Shown here: positions 6,667 through 14,587 of the stretch, piece by piece | How positions within the stretch are numbered: the stretch's first letter is position 1 | Layout: each line of letters opens with the position of its first letter | Assembly (NCBI GenBank): GCA_045617525.1 | Contig: JAZLIT010000039.1 | Span: forward strand, 1-41,073 | Direction of reading: 5' to 3' | Source: JAZLIT01 sp045617525 | GTDB lineage: Bacteria > Bacillota > Bacilli > Bacillales_A > Planococcaceae | DNA: 41,073 nt | The notes under the pieces: generated by a model | Seen by the model: the letters and a program-made list of their open reading frames with translations, nothing else | The model's database searches: none | Told to the model about the DNA's origin: nothing | Made by a program: the position numbers and the translations under genes

Positions 6667-9048
6667 TTAATTTGCTTTTAAAATCAATTTCGAAGGCTTC
6701 ACAACTTCACCCTTTATAACTGTCGTATGGTACTTCCCATCTGCCCAATCTTGCACCTGGTTATGATACCAATTTGATTTCACATGGCCACTTTGACCGG
6801 GACCTACGATATGCTCTGCACTAGATAAGTCATTAAGATCTGCAATAAAGCGCCATGAAGCACCGTGATCTACATTGCCCTCACGATCAAATCCTGCCGC
6901 CATAACTGTAATTTTAGAGCCGTCAACTGGCACTTTTTTCGCGTTTAATAAAAGTCCTACATATTTATTCGCACCACCTACTGGATGATCGAATGTTAGC
7001 TGGTGGTAGTCACCCCATTGCCATTTCGCTACATTCGACCCGTATTCATCGGATAAATGATTCATCGACTTTTCAAAAGCAGTGATGACAAATTTCTCTA
7101 AGCCTCCGCGTTTTTCTATCCACTGAACCGTTCCTCCAGCATATGTCTTGCGCAGCATCTCATCTAAAATTTGCGCTTTACCTGGCATTATCTTAAATAC
7201 ATCTTCCGGCATTTCATTTATAAAGAGCGATTCTTGCAGCTCACTCATTAAATGATGGAAAATAAGTGGCGCTGCCTGCTCCGTTGTATCAAAATAGTTC
7301 CAGTCCTTTAAAGCCGCGATAGCGTCTTGATACTTAGCATCTGCATTCGATTCAATTGTACCTAGCAAACTCGGTAGAAATTCAATTGCGTATAAATTTT
7401 TTGCGTCCATTTGAATATCCTTCATATCCTGTACCGTTAATTTATCACTCGCCTCGAGCATTTCAACAATTCGTTCATAACGGTAGGGTTGCGCCCAAAT
7501 ATTCGATAAATGATACGGATATTCCGCCCCAACAACCTCATTATTTGCAGTCGCAATAAATCCATTTGAAGGATTCACTACACGCGGAAGCTCGTCATAT
7601 GGGATGTAGCCTTCCCATCCGTATTCAGATGAATCACCTGGTACAGGTAATTCTGCGTTACCTTTTTTACGAATCGGTACATTTCCGTTTGCCTTGTATG
7701 CAATCGTACCCGAGTTATCTGCAAACACAAAGTTTTGCGCAGGTGCATTGAAATCTTCTAGCGCCTTTTCAAATTCCGACCAGTTTGACGCTTTATTGAA
7801 GCCAATTACTGCTTGTAATTCACGTGTTGGCTCAAGCGCAGTCCATTGCATCGAAAGAACAGCATTCGGCTTTTCCTCCTGCAAAATTACATTCGAAATA
7901 ACTGGACCATGCCTTGTGACAATCACTTCAAAATCAATCGTTTCGCCACCTTTTACTAAAATTGGCTCATCGCGTACTTCCGCCCGGTACCATTCATCAT
8001 CATATTTGAATTCATGTGGATTATTCGGATTTACCGTTTCAATATAAAGATCCTGTACATCTGGGTTAACATTCGTTACACCCCATGCAATTTCTTCATT
8101 ATGACCTAAAATAATGCCTGGAATACCTGCAAAAATAACCCCACTAACATTTTGCTCTGGCGATTGTAAATGCATTTGATACCATACAGATGGTGAACTC
8201 AGGCCAAGATGTGGATCATCCGCAAGTAGCGGCTGTCCTGATTCTGTCTTACTGCCTGCAACAACCCAGTTATTACTGCCGTTGAATTCATTTGGCAATA
8301 AATCTGCATCAAATGCTCCGACCACCTGAACAGGATTCGCTATATTTGCTTCAATAATCGACTTCGCATTATCTGGATAGCTAAACATCAGCTCCTCCAT
8401 TTCCTCTGCTGAGTAATTTTGCAGTGCCCAATGACGGAATGCCTGTAGGTTCCAGTTGCCGCCCAAATCATAGGCCATAAATTTTCCGATTGTTAAAGAA
8501 TCAATTGGTGTCCATGGTTCCGGCTCGTAACCTAGTAACTTAAACTCAAACGTCAACTTACTCGTTCCCTTCACCTCATCCATAAATGCATTAACACCTT
8601 CAGCAAACCATTCTAAAATTTGCTTTGATTCTGCATCATAGCCGTCCCAAGACATTTCAGCTGCATTACGCAAGCTAAAGGTACGGAAAAACTTATCTGT
8701 ATTAACTGCACTTTCTCCAATAACTTCCGCCAAACGACCACTAGCCTGTCGACGAGATAAATCCATTTGGAATAGTCGATCCTGCGCCTGTACATAACCT
8801 TGCGCTCGGTACATATCTTCATCTGATTTCGCATTTATATGAGGCACACCCATATCATCTCGCGTCACAATTACATCTTCACTTAAAATTGAAACATTTG
8901 CTTCTCCCGTAATTTGCGGCTTTGAATTTGATAAAAATAAATTCAGCCCAATTACCCCAACAAGTACTAGCGCAATTAGCCCCCCGGCAATCCAAAGCGC
9001 TACCTTCATTCCACGCTTCATTTTTTTCGTTTGAATTTTTTCTCCCAA
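6667..9048 (-). CDS. Membrane-anchored penicillin-acylase-family amidohydrolase
   Basis: About 793 residues, the normal length for an uncleaved penicillin amidase/AHL-acylase precursor of the Ntn-hydrolase superfamily. An N-terminal helix (about residues 16-38) anchors it, so the enzyme should face outward. The self-cleavage and nucleophile site is Gly-Ser in NGSNNWVV (Ser258 in this numbering), which becomes the first residue of the beta chain. Other family marks are AQDRLFQMD in the alpha chain and TRHGP and ATANN in the beta chain. Substrates cannot be read from sequence: beta-lactams, acyl-homoserine lactones or other N-acyl amides are possible. The longest frame opens with a TTG at 9066, but GAGGTGGGG sits just before the TTG at 9046-9048, which I prefer. 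Monocistronic. Confidence 0.85.
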   Translation of the reverse strand: MGEKIQTKKMKRGMKVALWIAGGLIALVLVGVIGLNLFLSNSKPQITGEANVSILSEDVIVTRDDMGVPHINAKSDEDMYRAQGYVQAQDRLFQMDLSRRQASGRLAEVIGESAVNTDKFFRTFSLRNAAEMSWDGYDAESKQILEWFAEGVNAFMDEVKGTSKLTFEFKLLGYEPEPWTPIDSLTIGKFMAYDLGGNWNLQAFRHWALQNYSAEEMEELMFSYPDNAKSIIEANIANPVQVVGAFDADLLPNEFNGSNNWVVAGSKTESGQPLLADDPHLGLSSPSVWYQMHLQSPEQNVSGVIFAGIPGIILGHNEEIAWGVTNVNPDVQDLYIETVNPNNPHEFKYDDEWYRAEVRDEPILVKGGETIDFEVIVTRHGPVISNVILQEEKPNAVLSMQWTALEPTRELQAVIGFNKASNWSEFEKALEDFNAPAQNFVFADNSGTIAYKANGNVPIRKKGNAELPVPGDSSEYGWEGYIPYDELPRVVNPSNGFIATANNEVVGAEYPYHLSNIWAQPYRYERIVEMLEASDKLTVQDMKDIQMDAKNLYAIEFLPSLLGTIESNADAKYQDAIAALKDWNYFDTTEQAAPLIFHHLMSELQESLFINEMPEDVFKIMPGKAQILDEMLRKTYAGGTVQWIEKRGGLEKFVITAFEKSMNHLSDEYGSNVAKWQWGDYHQLTFDHPVGGANKYVGLLLNAKKVPVDGSKITVMAAGFDREGNVDHGASWRFIADLNDLSSAEHIVGPGQSGHVKSNWYHNQVQDWADGKYHTTVIKGEVVKPSKLILKAN

Positions 9049-9105
9049 GGTCCCCACCTCTTTCAAATTAGAAAACTATTACTATTCCAACCAAAAATTA
9101 TAGAC

Positions 9106-9158
9106 ACAAAAAACTGCAATACGCGAGCAGTTAATATAACTTTTCGACGCATTGCAGT
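9106..9158 (-). terminator. Terminator of exoA
   Basis: Minus-strand stem ACTGCAATGCG paired with CGCGTATTGCAGT (9148-9158 with 9113-9125), with an inner AGTTA/TAACT hairpin, followed by TTTTTTG. It starts 30 bases after the exoA stop. Confidence 0.7.
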
Positions 9159-9187
9159 CAGAAACCTTCAAAAAAGAATGCAAAATA

Positions 9188-9940
9188 TTATTTAATTGAT
9201 AATAAAATCGGACAATGATCACTACCCATAACGGAAGGATGGATTGCTGCCTCTATAACGCGATCTACGAGACGATTCGATACAATAAAGTAGTCGATGC
9301 GCCAACCAATATTGCGCTCACGCACTTTACTCATATAGCTCCACCATGTAAAATGATCCGTTTCATCTAGATGAAAGTGACGGAACGTATCCGTAAAACC
9401 ACTCGCCAAAAGTTCTGTCATTTTCGCACGTTCCTCGAGCGTAAAGCCTGAATTGCCCATATTTGATTTTGCATTTTTTAAATCAACTTCCGCATGTGCG
9501 ACATTTAAATCCCCACAATAAACAACAGGCTTCTGTGCATCAAGTGCTTTTAAATAATGAGCGAGCTTTTCTTCCCAATCTAGTCGGAATGGTAAACGCG
9601 CTAAATCTCGTTGTGCATTTGGTGTATACACATTAACTAGGTAAAAGTCTGCATACTCCAATGTTATAATGCGGCCCTCAGACTCTGACTCTTCTTCGCC
9701 AACACCATATTTCACACCAATTGGTTTATGCTTAGTAAAAATGGCCGTTCCTGAATAGCCTTTTTTCTCTGCATAATTCCAATATTGATAATAGCCCTCT
9801 AGTGGTAACTCAACTTGCCCAGCCTGACATTTTGATTCCTGAATACAGAAGAAATCTGCATCCATCTCATTAAAATAATTTAAAAAGCCTTTCGTCACAC
9901 AGGCACGAATACCATTTACATTCCAAGATATAAATTTCAT
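9188..9940 (-). CDS. exoA: Exodeoxyribonuclease III / AP endonuclease
   Basis: A 250-residue enzyme of the exonuclease III (ExoA/XthA) family, which incises DNA at abasic sites during base excision repair and removes 3' blocking groups. The metal-binding FCIQESK (Glu35), the YTPNAQ motif, the catalytic GDLNVAH and the C-terminal GSDHCP (Asp-His) are all present. The frame is open 19 codons further upstream, but the ATG at 9938-9940 has GGGGG 5 bases ahead, gives the conserved start MKFISWNVNGIRA, and the extra codons would overlap the murB terminator. Monocistronic between two terminators. Confidence 0.95.
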   Translation of the reverse strand: MKFISWNVNGIRACVTKGFLNYFNEMDADFFCIQESKCQAGQVELPLEGYYQYWNYAEKKGYSGTAIFTKHKPIGVKYGVGEEESESEGRIITLEYADFYLVNVYTPNAQRDLARLPFRLDWEEKLAHYLKALDAQKPVVYCGDLNVAHAEVDLKNAKSNMGNSGFTLEERAKMTELLASGFTDTFRHFHLDETDHFTWWSYMSKVRERNIGWRIDYFIVSNRLVDRVIEAAIHPSVMGSDHCPILLSIK

Positions 9941-9965
9941 AAAATCCCCCGTCTTTATCTGCTTC

Positions 9966-10003
9966 AAAAAGGGTGCCGTAGCATCTCGCTCCGACACCCT
10001 TTT
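9966..10003 (-). terminator. Terminator of murB
   Basis: Stem AAAAGGGTG/CACCCTTTT (9967-9975 with 9995-10003), extended by inner pairs, followed on the minus strand by T. It lies between the murB stop and the exoA start. Confidence 0.75.
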
Positions 10004-10014
10004 GGCTATAAATT

Positions 10015-10938
10015 TTATCCGCGATGTAAATCTTCGCCAACAATTTTAACTTCTGTTTCAAGATCGATTTCATAATTTTCTTTTACGACGCGCTGCACCA
10101 TTTCAATCGTTTTAATATAGTCCGTTGCAGTAGCGTTATTTTTATTAATAATAAAACCTGCATGTTTTTTCGAAACTTCTGCTCCGCCTACGCCTTTGCC
10201 TTGTAACCCACTATCTTGAATTAACTTCCCTGCAAAATGGCCAGGTGGTCGCTTGAACACACTACCTGCAGATGGATATTCTAGCGGTTGCTTTGACTCG
10301 CGTTGGAATGTTAAGTCAGCAATTTTCGCATCAATTTCCTGTTGTTCACCTTTTGCTAAGCTAAATGTTGCACTTAACACAAAGTAATCCTTCTCTGCAA
10401 TAATACTTTTGCGATAGGCAAGGTGCAATTCATCCTTCGATAAATCCTTCACTTCTCCTTCGCGCGTTACAATTTTACAGGATACAATGATGTCTTTAAT
10501 TTCACCGCCGTAAGCCCCTGCATTCATTGCCATTGCACCACCAATAGAACCAGGAATTCCACAAGCAAATTCAAAGCCTGTTAAACTTTGCATTGCTGCT
10601 ATTTTTGACACATCAGCTATAAGTGCCCCTGCCTGCGCAAATACTGTTGTACCATTAACTTCAATTTGCTCTAATTGATTAAAATGGATAACGATCCCGC
10701 GTACACCGCCATCGCGAACAACCATGTTTGAACCATTTCCTAGCATCAAAATCGGAAGGCCATTTTCATGTGCATATCGAATAACCGCTACGGCTTCTTC
10801 TTCACTTTCAGGCGTAATAAAAATATCTGCTTTTCCGCCCAACTTTGTCATTGTATATTGCCTTAATGATTCATTTTGCTTAATATTATTCGGGCTAACC
10901 CTTTGAGCCAAATCCGCGACCCAAGTTTGTACTTTCAT
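10015..10938 (-). CDS. murB: UDP-N-acetylenolpyruvoylglucosamine reductase
   Basis: A 307-residue FAD enzyme that reduces UDP-GlcNAc-enolpyruvate to UDP-MurNAc with NADPH, an early cytoplasmic step of peptidoglycan synthesis. The FAD-binding region shows MLGNGSNMVV and the glycine-rich GIPGSIGGAMAMNAGAYGGE. The active-site serine lies in PSAGSVFKRP, and the C-terminal glutamate region is LETEVKIVG. The length and PSAGS form correspond to the type IIb enzyme of Firmicutes. AGAAGGGAAA precedes the ATG. It lies 64 bases after the hxlR gene with no clear terminator between, so read-through from hxlR is possible. Confidence 0.95.
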   Translation of the reverse strand: MKVQTWVADLAQRVSPNNIKQNESLRQYTMTKLGGKADIFITPESEEEAVAVIRYAHENGLPILMLGNGSNMVVRDGGVRGIVIHFNQLEQIEVNGTTVFAQAGALIADVSKIAAMQSLTGFEFACGIPGSIGGAMAMNAGAYGGEIKDIIVSCKIVTREGEVKDLSKDELHLAYRKSIIAEKDYFVLSATFSLAKGEQQEIDAKIADLTFQRESKQPLEYPSAGSVFKRPPGHFAGKLIQDSGLQGKGVGGAEVSKKHAGFIINKNNATATDYIKTIEMVQRVVKENYEIDLETEVKIVGEDLHRG

Positions 10939-11002
10939 AACTGATTTCCCTTCTACTTACAAACTGTTCTTTCTATTTATATGTTACGGAATTCGAACTT
11001 TA

Positions 11003-11308
11003 TTATGTCCAAGACTGTGACCATTGTTCAATTTCTCTGATTGCCGCTTCTAATGCACGCCCTTTATCAGTCAAACAATACTCCACTCGAACTGGTACTT
11101 CAGAAAATACCGTTCTTATAACAATATCTTCTTTTTCTAACTCCTTCAAACGCTCAGACAATAAACGCCCGCTTATTGGCAATGATTGTTCAATTGCATT
11201 AAAACGTTTAGGACCGTCTAGTAATTGATATACGATCAATCCTGTCCAACGTTTTCCAATCAACTCCATCGCTTTTGATAATCTCGGGCATAAGGTTAAT
11301 TCCTTCAT
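11003..11308 (-). CDS. HxlR-family transcriptional regulator (YodB-like)
   Basis: A winged-helix protein of 101 residues with the HxlR pattern: a single cysteine near the start (Cys7 in TLCPRLSKAMELIGKRW), a helix-turn-helix (FNAIEQSLPISGRLLSERLK) and a beta wing ending VEYCLTDKGR. In B. subtilis the HxlR members YodB and HypR sense quinones and disulfide stress through the cysteine at this position; a similar role is inferred. It stands 282 bases downstream of azoR, itself a typical target of such regulators. The longest frame starts with GTG at 11317, but AGAGG is 8 bases before the ATG at 11306-11308. It has its own promoter and may read into murB. Confidence 0.85.
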   Translation of the reverse strand: MKELTLCPRLSKAMELIGKRWTGLIVYQLLDGPKRFNAIEQSLPISGRLLSERLKELEKEDIVIRTVFSEVPVRVEYCLTDKGRALEAAIREIEQWSQSWT

Positions 11309-11330
11309 TCCATTCACCTCTATAGTTCAT

Positions 11331-11359
11331 ATTGTACTCATTCTAAAGCCACTTGTAAA
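11331..11359 (-). promoter_or_regulatory. Sigma-A-type promoter of hxlR
   Basis: Minus strand TTTACA (11354-11359), 17-base spacer, TACAAT (11331-11336), each 5 of 6 to consensus. Farther upstream are TTAC-N5-GTAA (11404-11416) and a dyad AAATGTA/TACATTT (11447-11453, 11465-11471) that could be regulator sites. No gene was found in the rest of the 11309-11536 gap. Confidence 0.55.
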
Positions 11360-11536
11360 TTTCATTAACTGCATTCGTAATTAGTTTACCATTATCCATC
11401 TACTTACATAAAGTAACTTGAATTTACTGTGAATTTTAAATCTGATAAATGTAAGTAATTATAATACATTTGCTGCGCATTGTTACTAGATAATTAAAGG
11501 ACTGTTGCACTTCCTTTGACAACCTAACAACTATGT

Positions 11537-11578
11537 AAAAAAAAAATTGCGATTCATTTACATGAATCGCAATTTTTT
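11537..11578 (-). terminator. Terminator of azoR
   Basis: A perfect 17-bp stem (11541-11557 with 11562-11578, 4-base loop) with a long A run at its left foot, giving a T run on the minus strand. It starts 11 bases after the azoR stop. Confidence 0.8.
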
Positions 11579-11589
11579 ATGAACTATTA

Positions 11590-12228
11590 TTAAGCTTTTA
11601 CAAGAGCTAATTTCTGAGCTACTGCTTTTACGTTTTCTAAACCAGCTGCGATAATTGCTGCTGCATTTTGTTGATCAGCCGCATGACCTTCGATAATTAC
11701 TTCATCGATTTTTTCCATACCATAAACGCCGCCTATTACGTTGTTCACGTAATTAACCGCCATTTCCTTAGCATTCATAGCTGGGTTTGAATAGTCGCTA
11801 CCACGTGCGTTTAATACAACATATTTTTTATCAGTCATTAAGCTAACTAATTGACCTTGTTCGCTATATTTGAATGAATAGCCTGCGCCGTATGTGTAAT
11901 CTACAAATGATTGTAATGCTGCAGGAATTGTTTGATTCCATAATGGGAATGCGAATACAACTACATCAGCAGCAGTTAATGCCTCACGTGACTTGTTTAA
12001 AGCTGCTAAAGAAGCTGCCTCGATTGCTGATAATTCTTCACCCGCTTGTAATTTGCCAAAAGCGTTGAATAGGTCTTGTCCGAAATAAGGCATGTTCTCT
12101 TCGAATACATCGAAAGTTGTTACGTTTAAGCCTTCAACTGTTGCAGCTTCTGCCACGAAAGTTTCGTACATTGATGTCGATACGCCATCTGGGCGGTTGT
12201 TTGCTTTTACTACTAATACGTTTGTCAT
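11590..12228 (-). CDS. azoR: FMN-dependent NADH-azoreductase / quinone reductase
   Basis: A 212-residue flavodoxin-fold enzyme of the AzoR family. It reduces quinones and azo compounds by two-electron transfer from NADH through FMN, which avoids semiquinone formation. Visible family marks are the N-terminal VLVVKANNRPDGVSTSM phosphate-binding region, the flavin-contacting FAFPLWNQTIPAALQSFVDY (usually P-M-Y/W-N) and the LNARGSDYS loop. B. subtilis has AzoR1 under YodB and AzoR2 under MhqR. The operator-like sequence upstream matches an MhqR box and an HxlR gene lies downstream, so control by electrophile stress is likely. Monocistronic with its own promoter and terminator. Confidence 0.9.
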   Translation of the reverse strand: MTNVLVVKANNRPDGVSTSMYETFVAEAATVEGLNVTTFDVFEENMPYFGQDLFNAFGKLQAGEELSAIEAASLAALNKSREALTAADVVVFAFPLWNQTIPAALQSFVDYTYGAGYSFKYSEQGQLVSLMTDKKYVVLNARGSDYSNPAMNAKEMAVNYVNNVIGGVYGMEKIDEVIIEGHAADQQNAAAIIAAGLENVKAVAQKLALVKA

Positions 12229-12262
12229 GAATGGAAATCCCCTTTATCGTTCGTTGTATTTT

Positions 12263-12301
12263 ATTATAGTACCTATATATTTATATCTCGAATCTGAGGT
12301 A
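12263..12301 (-). promoter_or_regulatory. azoR promoter overlapped by an MhqR-box-like operator
   Basis: Minus strand: -10 TATAAT (12263-12268), 18-base spacer, -35-like TTCGAG (12287-12292). Overlapping the -35 is TATCTCGAATCTGAGGTA (12284-12301, plus strand). It matches the B. subtilis MhqR operator TATCTCGAATTCGAGATA at 15 of 18 positions. That consensus is from memory of the literature. Confidence 0.55.
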
Positions 12302-12366
12302 TATTTATATAATAATAGAATAGCCCAATTTTTTCAATTAAACTATTCTCATACTTTTGGACGATA

Positions 12367-13074
12367 TTAAATTTCACATTGGCCATCAGTGCAAATCGAG
12401 CCTTCAGCAACAACTTGAATTTTCCTTTTTAACCCTTCATCCTGCGCTGCTTGTTCTATCGTCTGCTCGAATAATGCTTGTGGCTGTGCTCCTGAAATAC
12501 CTAACTTATTATTGAACACAAAAAACGGTACTCCTCTAACGCCAATTTGTTGTGCCTCATAAATATCCTGATCCACATCCGCCATATACTGTCGGTTTTC
12601 CATAACAGAACGCGCTTCTTCAACATTCAAGCCCAACTCTTCCACTAACAATAATAATTCATCTACTTTGCCAATCGCTTTTCCTTCTAAAAAATAAGCC
12701 TGTAATAAGCGCTCTGTAAATTTTGCACCTAATTGCTTATCCTTTGCTTCCACCCATTTCGTTAATAGATGTGCCTTCACGGTGTTAGCCGCCTTCATCT
12801 CGTCGAAATTATAGTCCAGTCCAACCTCATTTGCACGAGCTGCAACACCTGCAGTCATTTTCTTCACTTCTTCGATTGAAGATCCAAACTTTTTACTTAA
12901 CGACTCATAAACTGAGCCTTCAGCTGACTCTGGCGTCGTTGGATCTAATAAAAAACTTTTATATGTTACCTCTATTTGCTCTGCGTACCCTGACTCACTA
13001 ATTGCCTTCTCTAGCTGACGCTTACCAATATAGCAAAACGGACAAACATAATCTGACCATACTTCGATTTTCAT
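12367..13074 (-). CDS. DsbA-family oxidoreductase, FrnE-like
   Basis: A 235-residue cytoplasmic thioredoxin-fold protein. It opens with MKIEVWSDYVCPFCYIG, so the active site is Cys11-Pro-Phe-Cys14. The inserted helical domain and the late cis-proline strand GVRGVPFFVFN are typical of the FrnE/2-hydroxychromene-2-carboxylate-isomerase-like branch. A second cysteine pair ends the protein (CTDGQC). No signal peptide is present. FrnE relatives act in thiol-disulfide exchange under oxidative stress; the exact partner is unknown. The longest frame begins at a GTG (13083), but GAGGAG stands 8 bases before the ATG at 13072-13074. It lies upstream of azoR, which has its own promoter. Confidence 0.85.
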   Translation of the reverse strand: MKIEVWSDYVCPFCYIGKRQLEKAISESGYAEQIEVTYKSFLLDPTTPESAEGSVYESLSKKFGSSIEEVKKMTAGVAARANEVGLDYNFDEMKAANTVKAHLLTKWVEAKDKQLGAKFTERLLQAYFLEGKAIGKVDELLLLVEELGLNVEEARSVMENRQYMADVDQDIYEAQQIGVRGVPFFVFNNKLGISGAQPQALFEQTIEQAAQDEGLKRKIQVVAEGSICTDGQCEI

Positions 13075-13164
13075 CTTCAACACTCCTCATTTATATTTAA
13101 TATGTAATATTTAGTTTAAAATACAGAAATTTGGCTGATTATACAACTAAAAAGGTTGGTGCAA

Positions 13165-14541
13165 ATGAAAAAATCGGTTTGGGAAACAAACAATAAATTA
13201 CATTCAGCAAGTAAATTAAATGAAAACACACAAGCTGACATCTGTATAATAGGTGCTGGAATTAGCGGCATGTATACTGCATATTTACTCGCAAAAAAAG
13301 GCTTAAATGTTATTGTAGTTGAAGCAAATGAAACAGTCGGCGGTACCGCCACACTACGCTCAACAGGGAAATTAACTGCACAACACGCCGTCATTTATAG
13401 TACACTTCCTGTTCATTTACGCGAAATTTACTATAATTCAAATAACAACTCCATCGAGCAAGCTTGCTCCCTTCTTAGCATTAAAGCATACGAAAAGGTG
13501 ACATCTTATTTATACGCACAAACTGATGAAGGTACCCATCAGTTAAAAGAGGAAATCGAAGCCTATAAAAAATTGCCCTTCACCCCTATTTCAACGAGTG
13601 AAATTGACTTACCTATCAACATCCAACTAGCAATCGGCATGCCAAATATGACCCAAATACATCCTGCACAATTCATGAAGGAGCTAACAACATTAGCACT
13701 TCAAGCAGGTGTAACGATTCACACAAATACAAGAATCACTAAAGTCGTCCCTTCTCAAAAAAAAGTATATAGCGAAGATGAATTTGAAATTAGTTGTAAG
13801 CACTTAATACTTTGTACACATTATCCGATTGAATCCATGCGGAATTTAAGTACAATGAAATTGCAGGTTATGCGCTCCTATTTATGCGCAGTCGAAACAC
13901 CTGAACTTTTACAAAATCACTATCTTGGAATAGATCCACAAATAGGAAGAACGGCACGTACAGCTTTAATCAATGGGAAACCATTCTTCGTTTACGGTGG
14001 TGGAAGTCACATCGCTGGTACCGAAGAACATACTTCTACCTACTATGAAACTTTACAAAACGAATTAAAGTCAATTTACAACTTAGAAAAACCAAGCTAT
14101 TTTTGGAGCTCCCAGGATGTCCAAACAATTAGCAACCTTCCTTACATTGGGGCACTTAGCAAAAATGATGATTTTCTATACATCGCAACGGGCTTTAAAA
14201 AATGGGGATTATCAACCTCCCTTTTAGCAGGAGAAATTTTAACGTCAGCTATTTTCCATGAATTTCACCCAGCAGCTGAAATGATGAGCCCTAAGCGCGA
14301 CAGCTTTTCTAAGCAATTAATTCACGGCTTTGTGCAGGCTAGCTTTGTAACGGAGGAGTTTGTGAAGGGCTATGTACAACGTAGTTATGCACCAAAATGC
14401 ACACACTTAGGGTGTAAAACTAAATGGAATGAGGGGGATAAAACTTGGGATTGTCCATGTCATGGCTCTCGCTTTGATGAAAATGGGCAAGTTGTGGAAG
14501 GTCCCGCAGTTTATCCATTAAAATTGTCACCTAAAGATTAA
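13165..14541 (+). CDS. FAD-dependent oxidoreductase with C-terminal Rieske domain (YhfW-like)
   Basis: A 458-residue fusion. Residues 25-60 form an FAD-binding Rossmann motif (CIIGAGISGMYTAYLL, ending in VVEA), followed by a DAO-type oxidoreductase domain to about residue 365. The C-terminal 60 residues are a Rieske [2Fe-2S] domain: Cys412-x-His414 and Cys430-x-x-His433 are cluster ligands, and Cys417 with Cys432 form the stabilising disulfide seen in high-potential Rieske proteins. B. subtilis YhfW has the same architecture; its substrate is not known. AAGG lies 9 bases before the ATG at 13165; a TTG three codons earlier is less well placed. It is divergent from the frnE-like gene and convergent with ppaC. 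Confidence 0.88.
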   Translation: MKKSVWETNNKLHSASKLNENTQADICIIGAGISGMYTAYLLAKKGLNVIVVEANETVGGTATLRSTGKLTAQHAVIYSTLPVHLREIYYNSNNNSIEQACSLLSIKAYEKVTSYLYAQTDEGTHQLKEEIEAYKKLPFTPISTSEIDLPINIQLAIGMPNMTQIHPAQFMKELTTLALQAGVTIHTNTRITKVVPSQKKVYSEDEFEISCKHLILCTHYPIESMRNLSTMKLQVMRSYLCAVETPELLQNHYLGIDPQIGRTARTALINGKPFFVYGGGSHIAGTEEHTSTYYETLQNELKSIYNLEKPSYFWSSQDVQTISNLPYIGALSKNDDFLYIATGFKKWGLSTSLLAGEILTSAIFHEFHPAAEMMSPKRDSFSKQLIHGFVQASFVTEEFVKGYVQRSYAPKCTHLGCKTKWNEGDKTWDCPCHGSRFDENGQVVEGPAVYPLKLSPKD

Positions 14542-14583
14542 AAAAATGAGCCCGCGTCTATCAAAAGACGTGGGCTCATTTTT
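14542..14583. terminator. Bidirectional terminator between the Rieske gene and ppaC
   Basis: Stem of about 17 bp with one wobble (14543-14559 with 14566-14583), A-rich on the left and T-rich on the right. It lies between two convergent genes and serves both. Confidence 0.85.
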
Positions 14584-14587
14584 AACC

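Noticed and set aside
13116..13394. A 92-codon minus-strand frame over the start of the FAD-Rieske gene
   Set aside because: It overlaps the conserved FAD-binding motif of the real gene and has no ribosome binding site.
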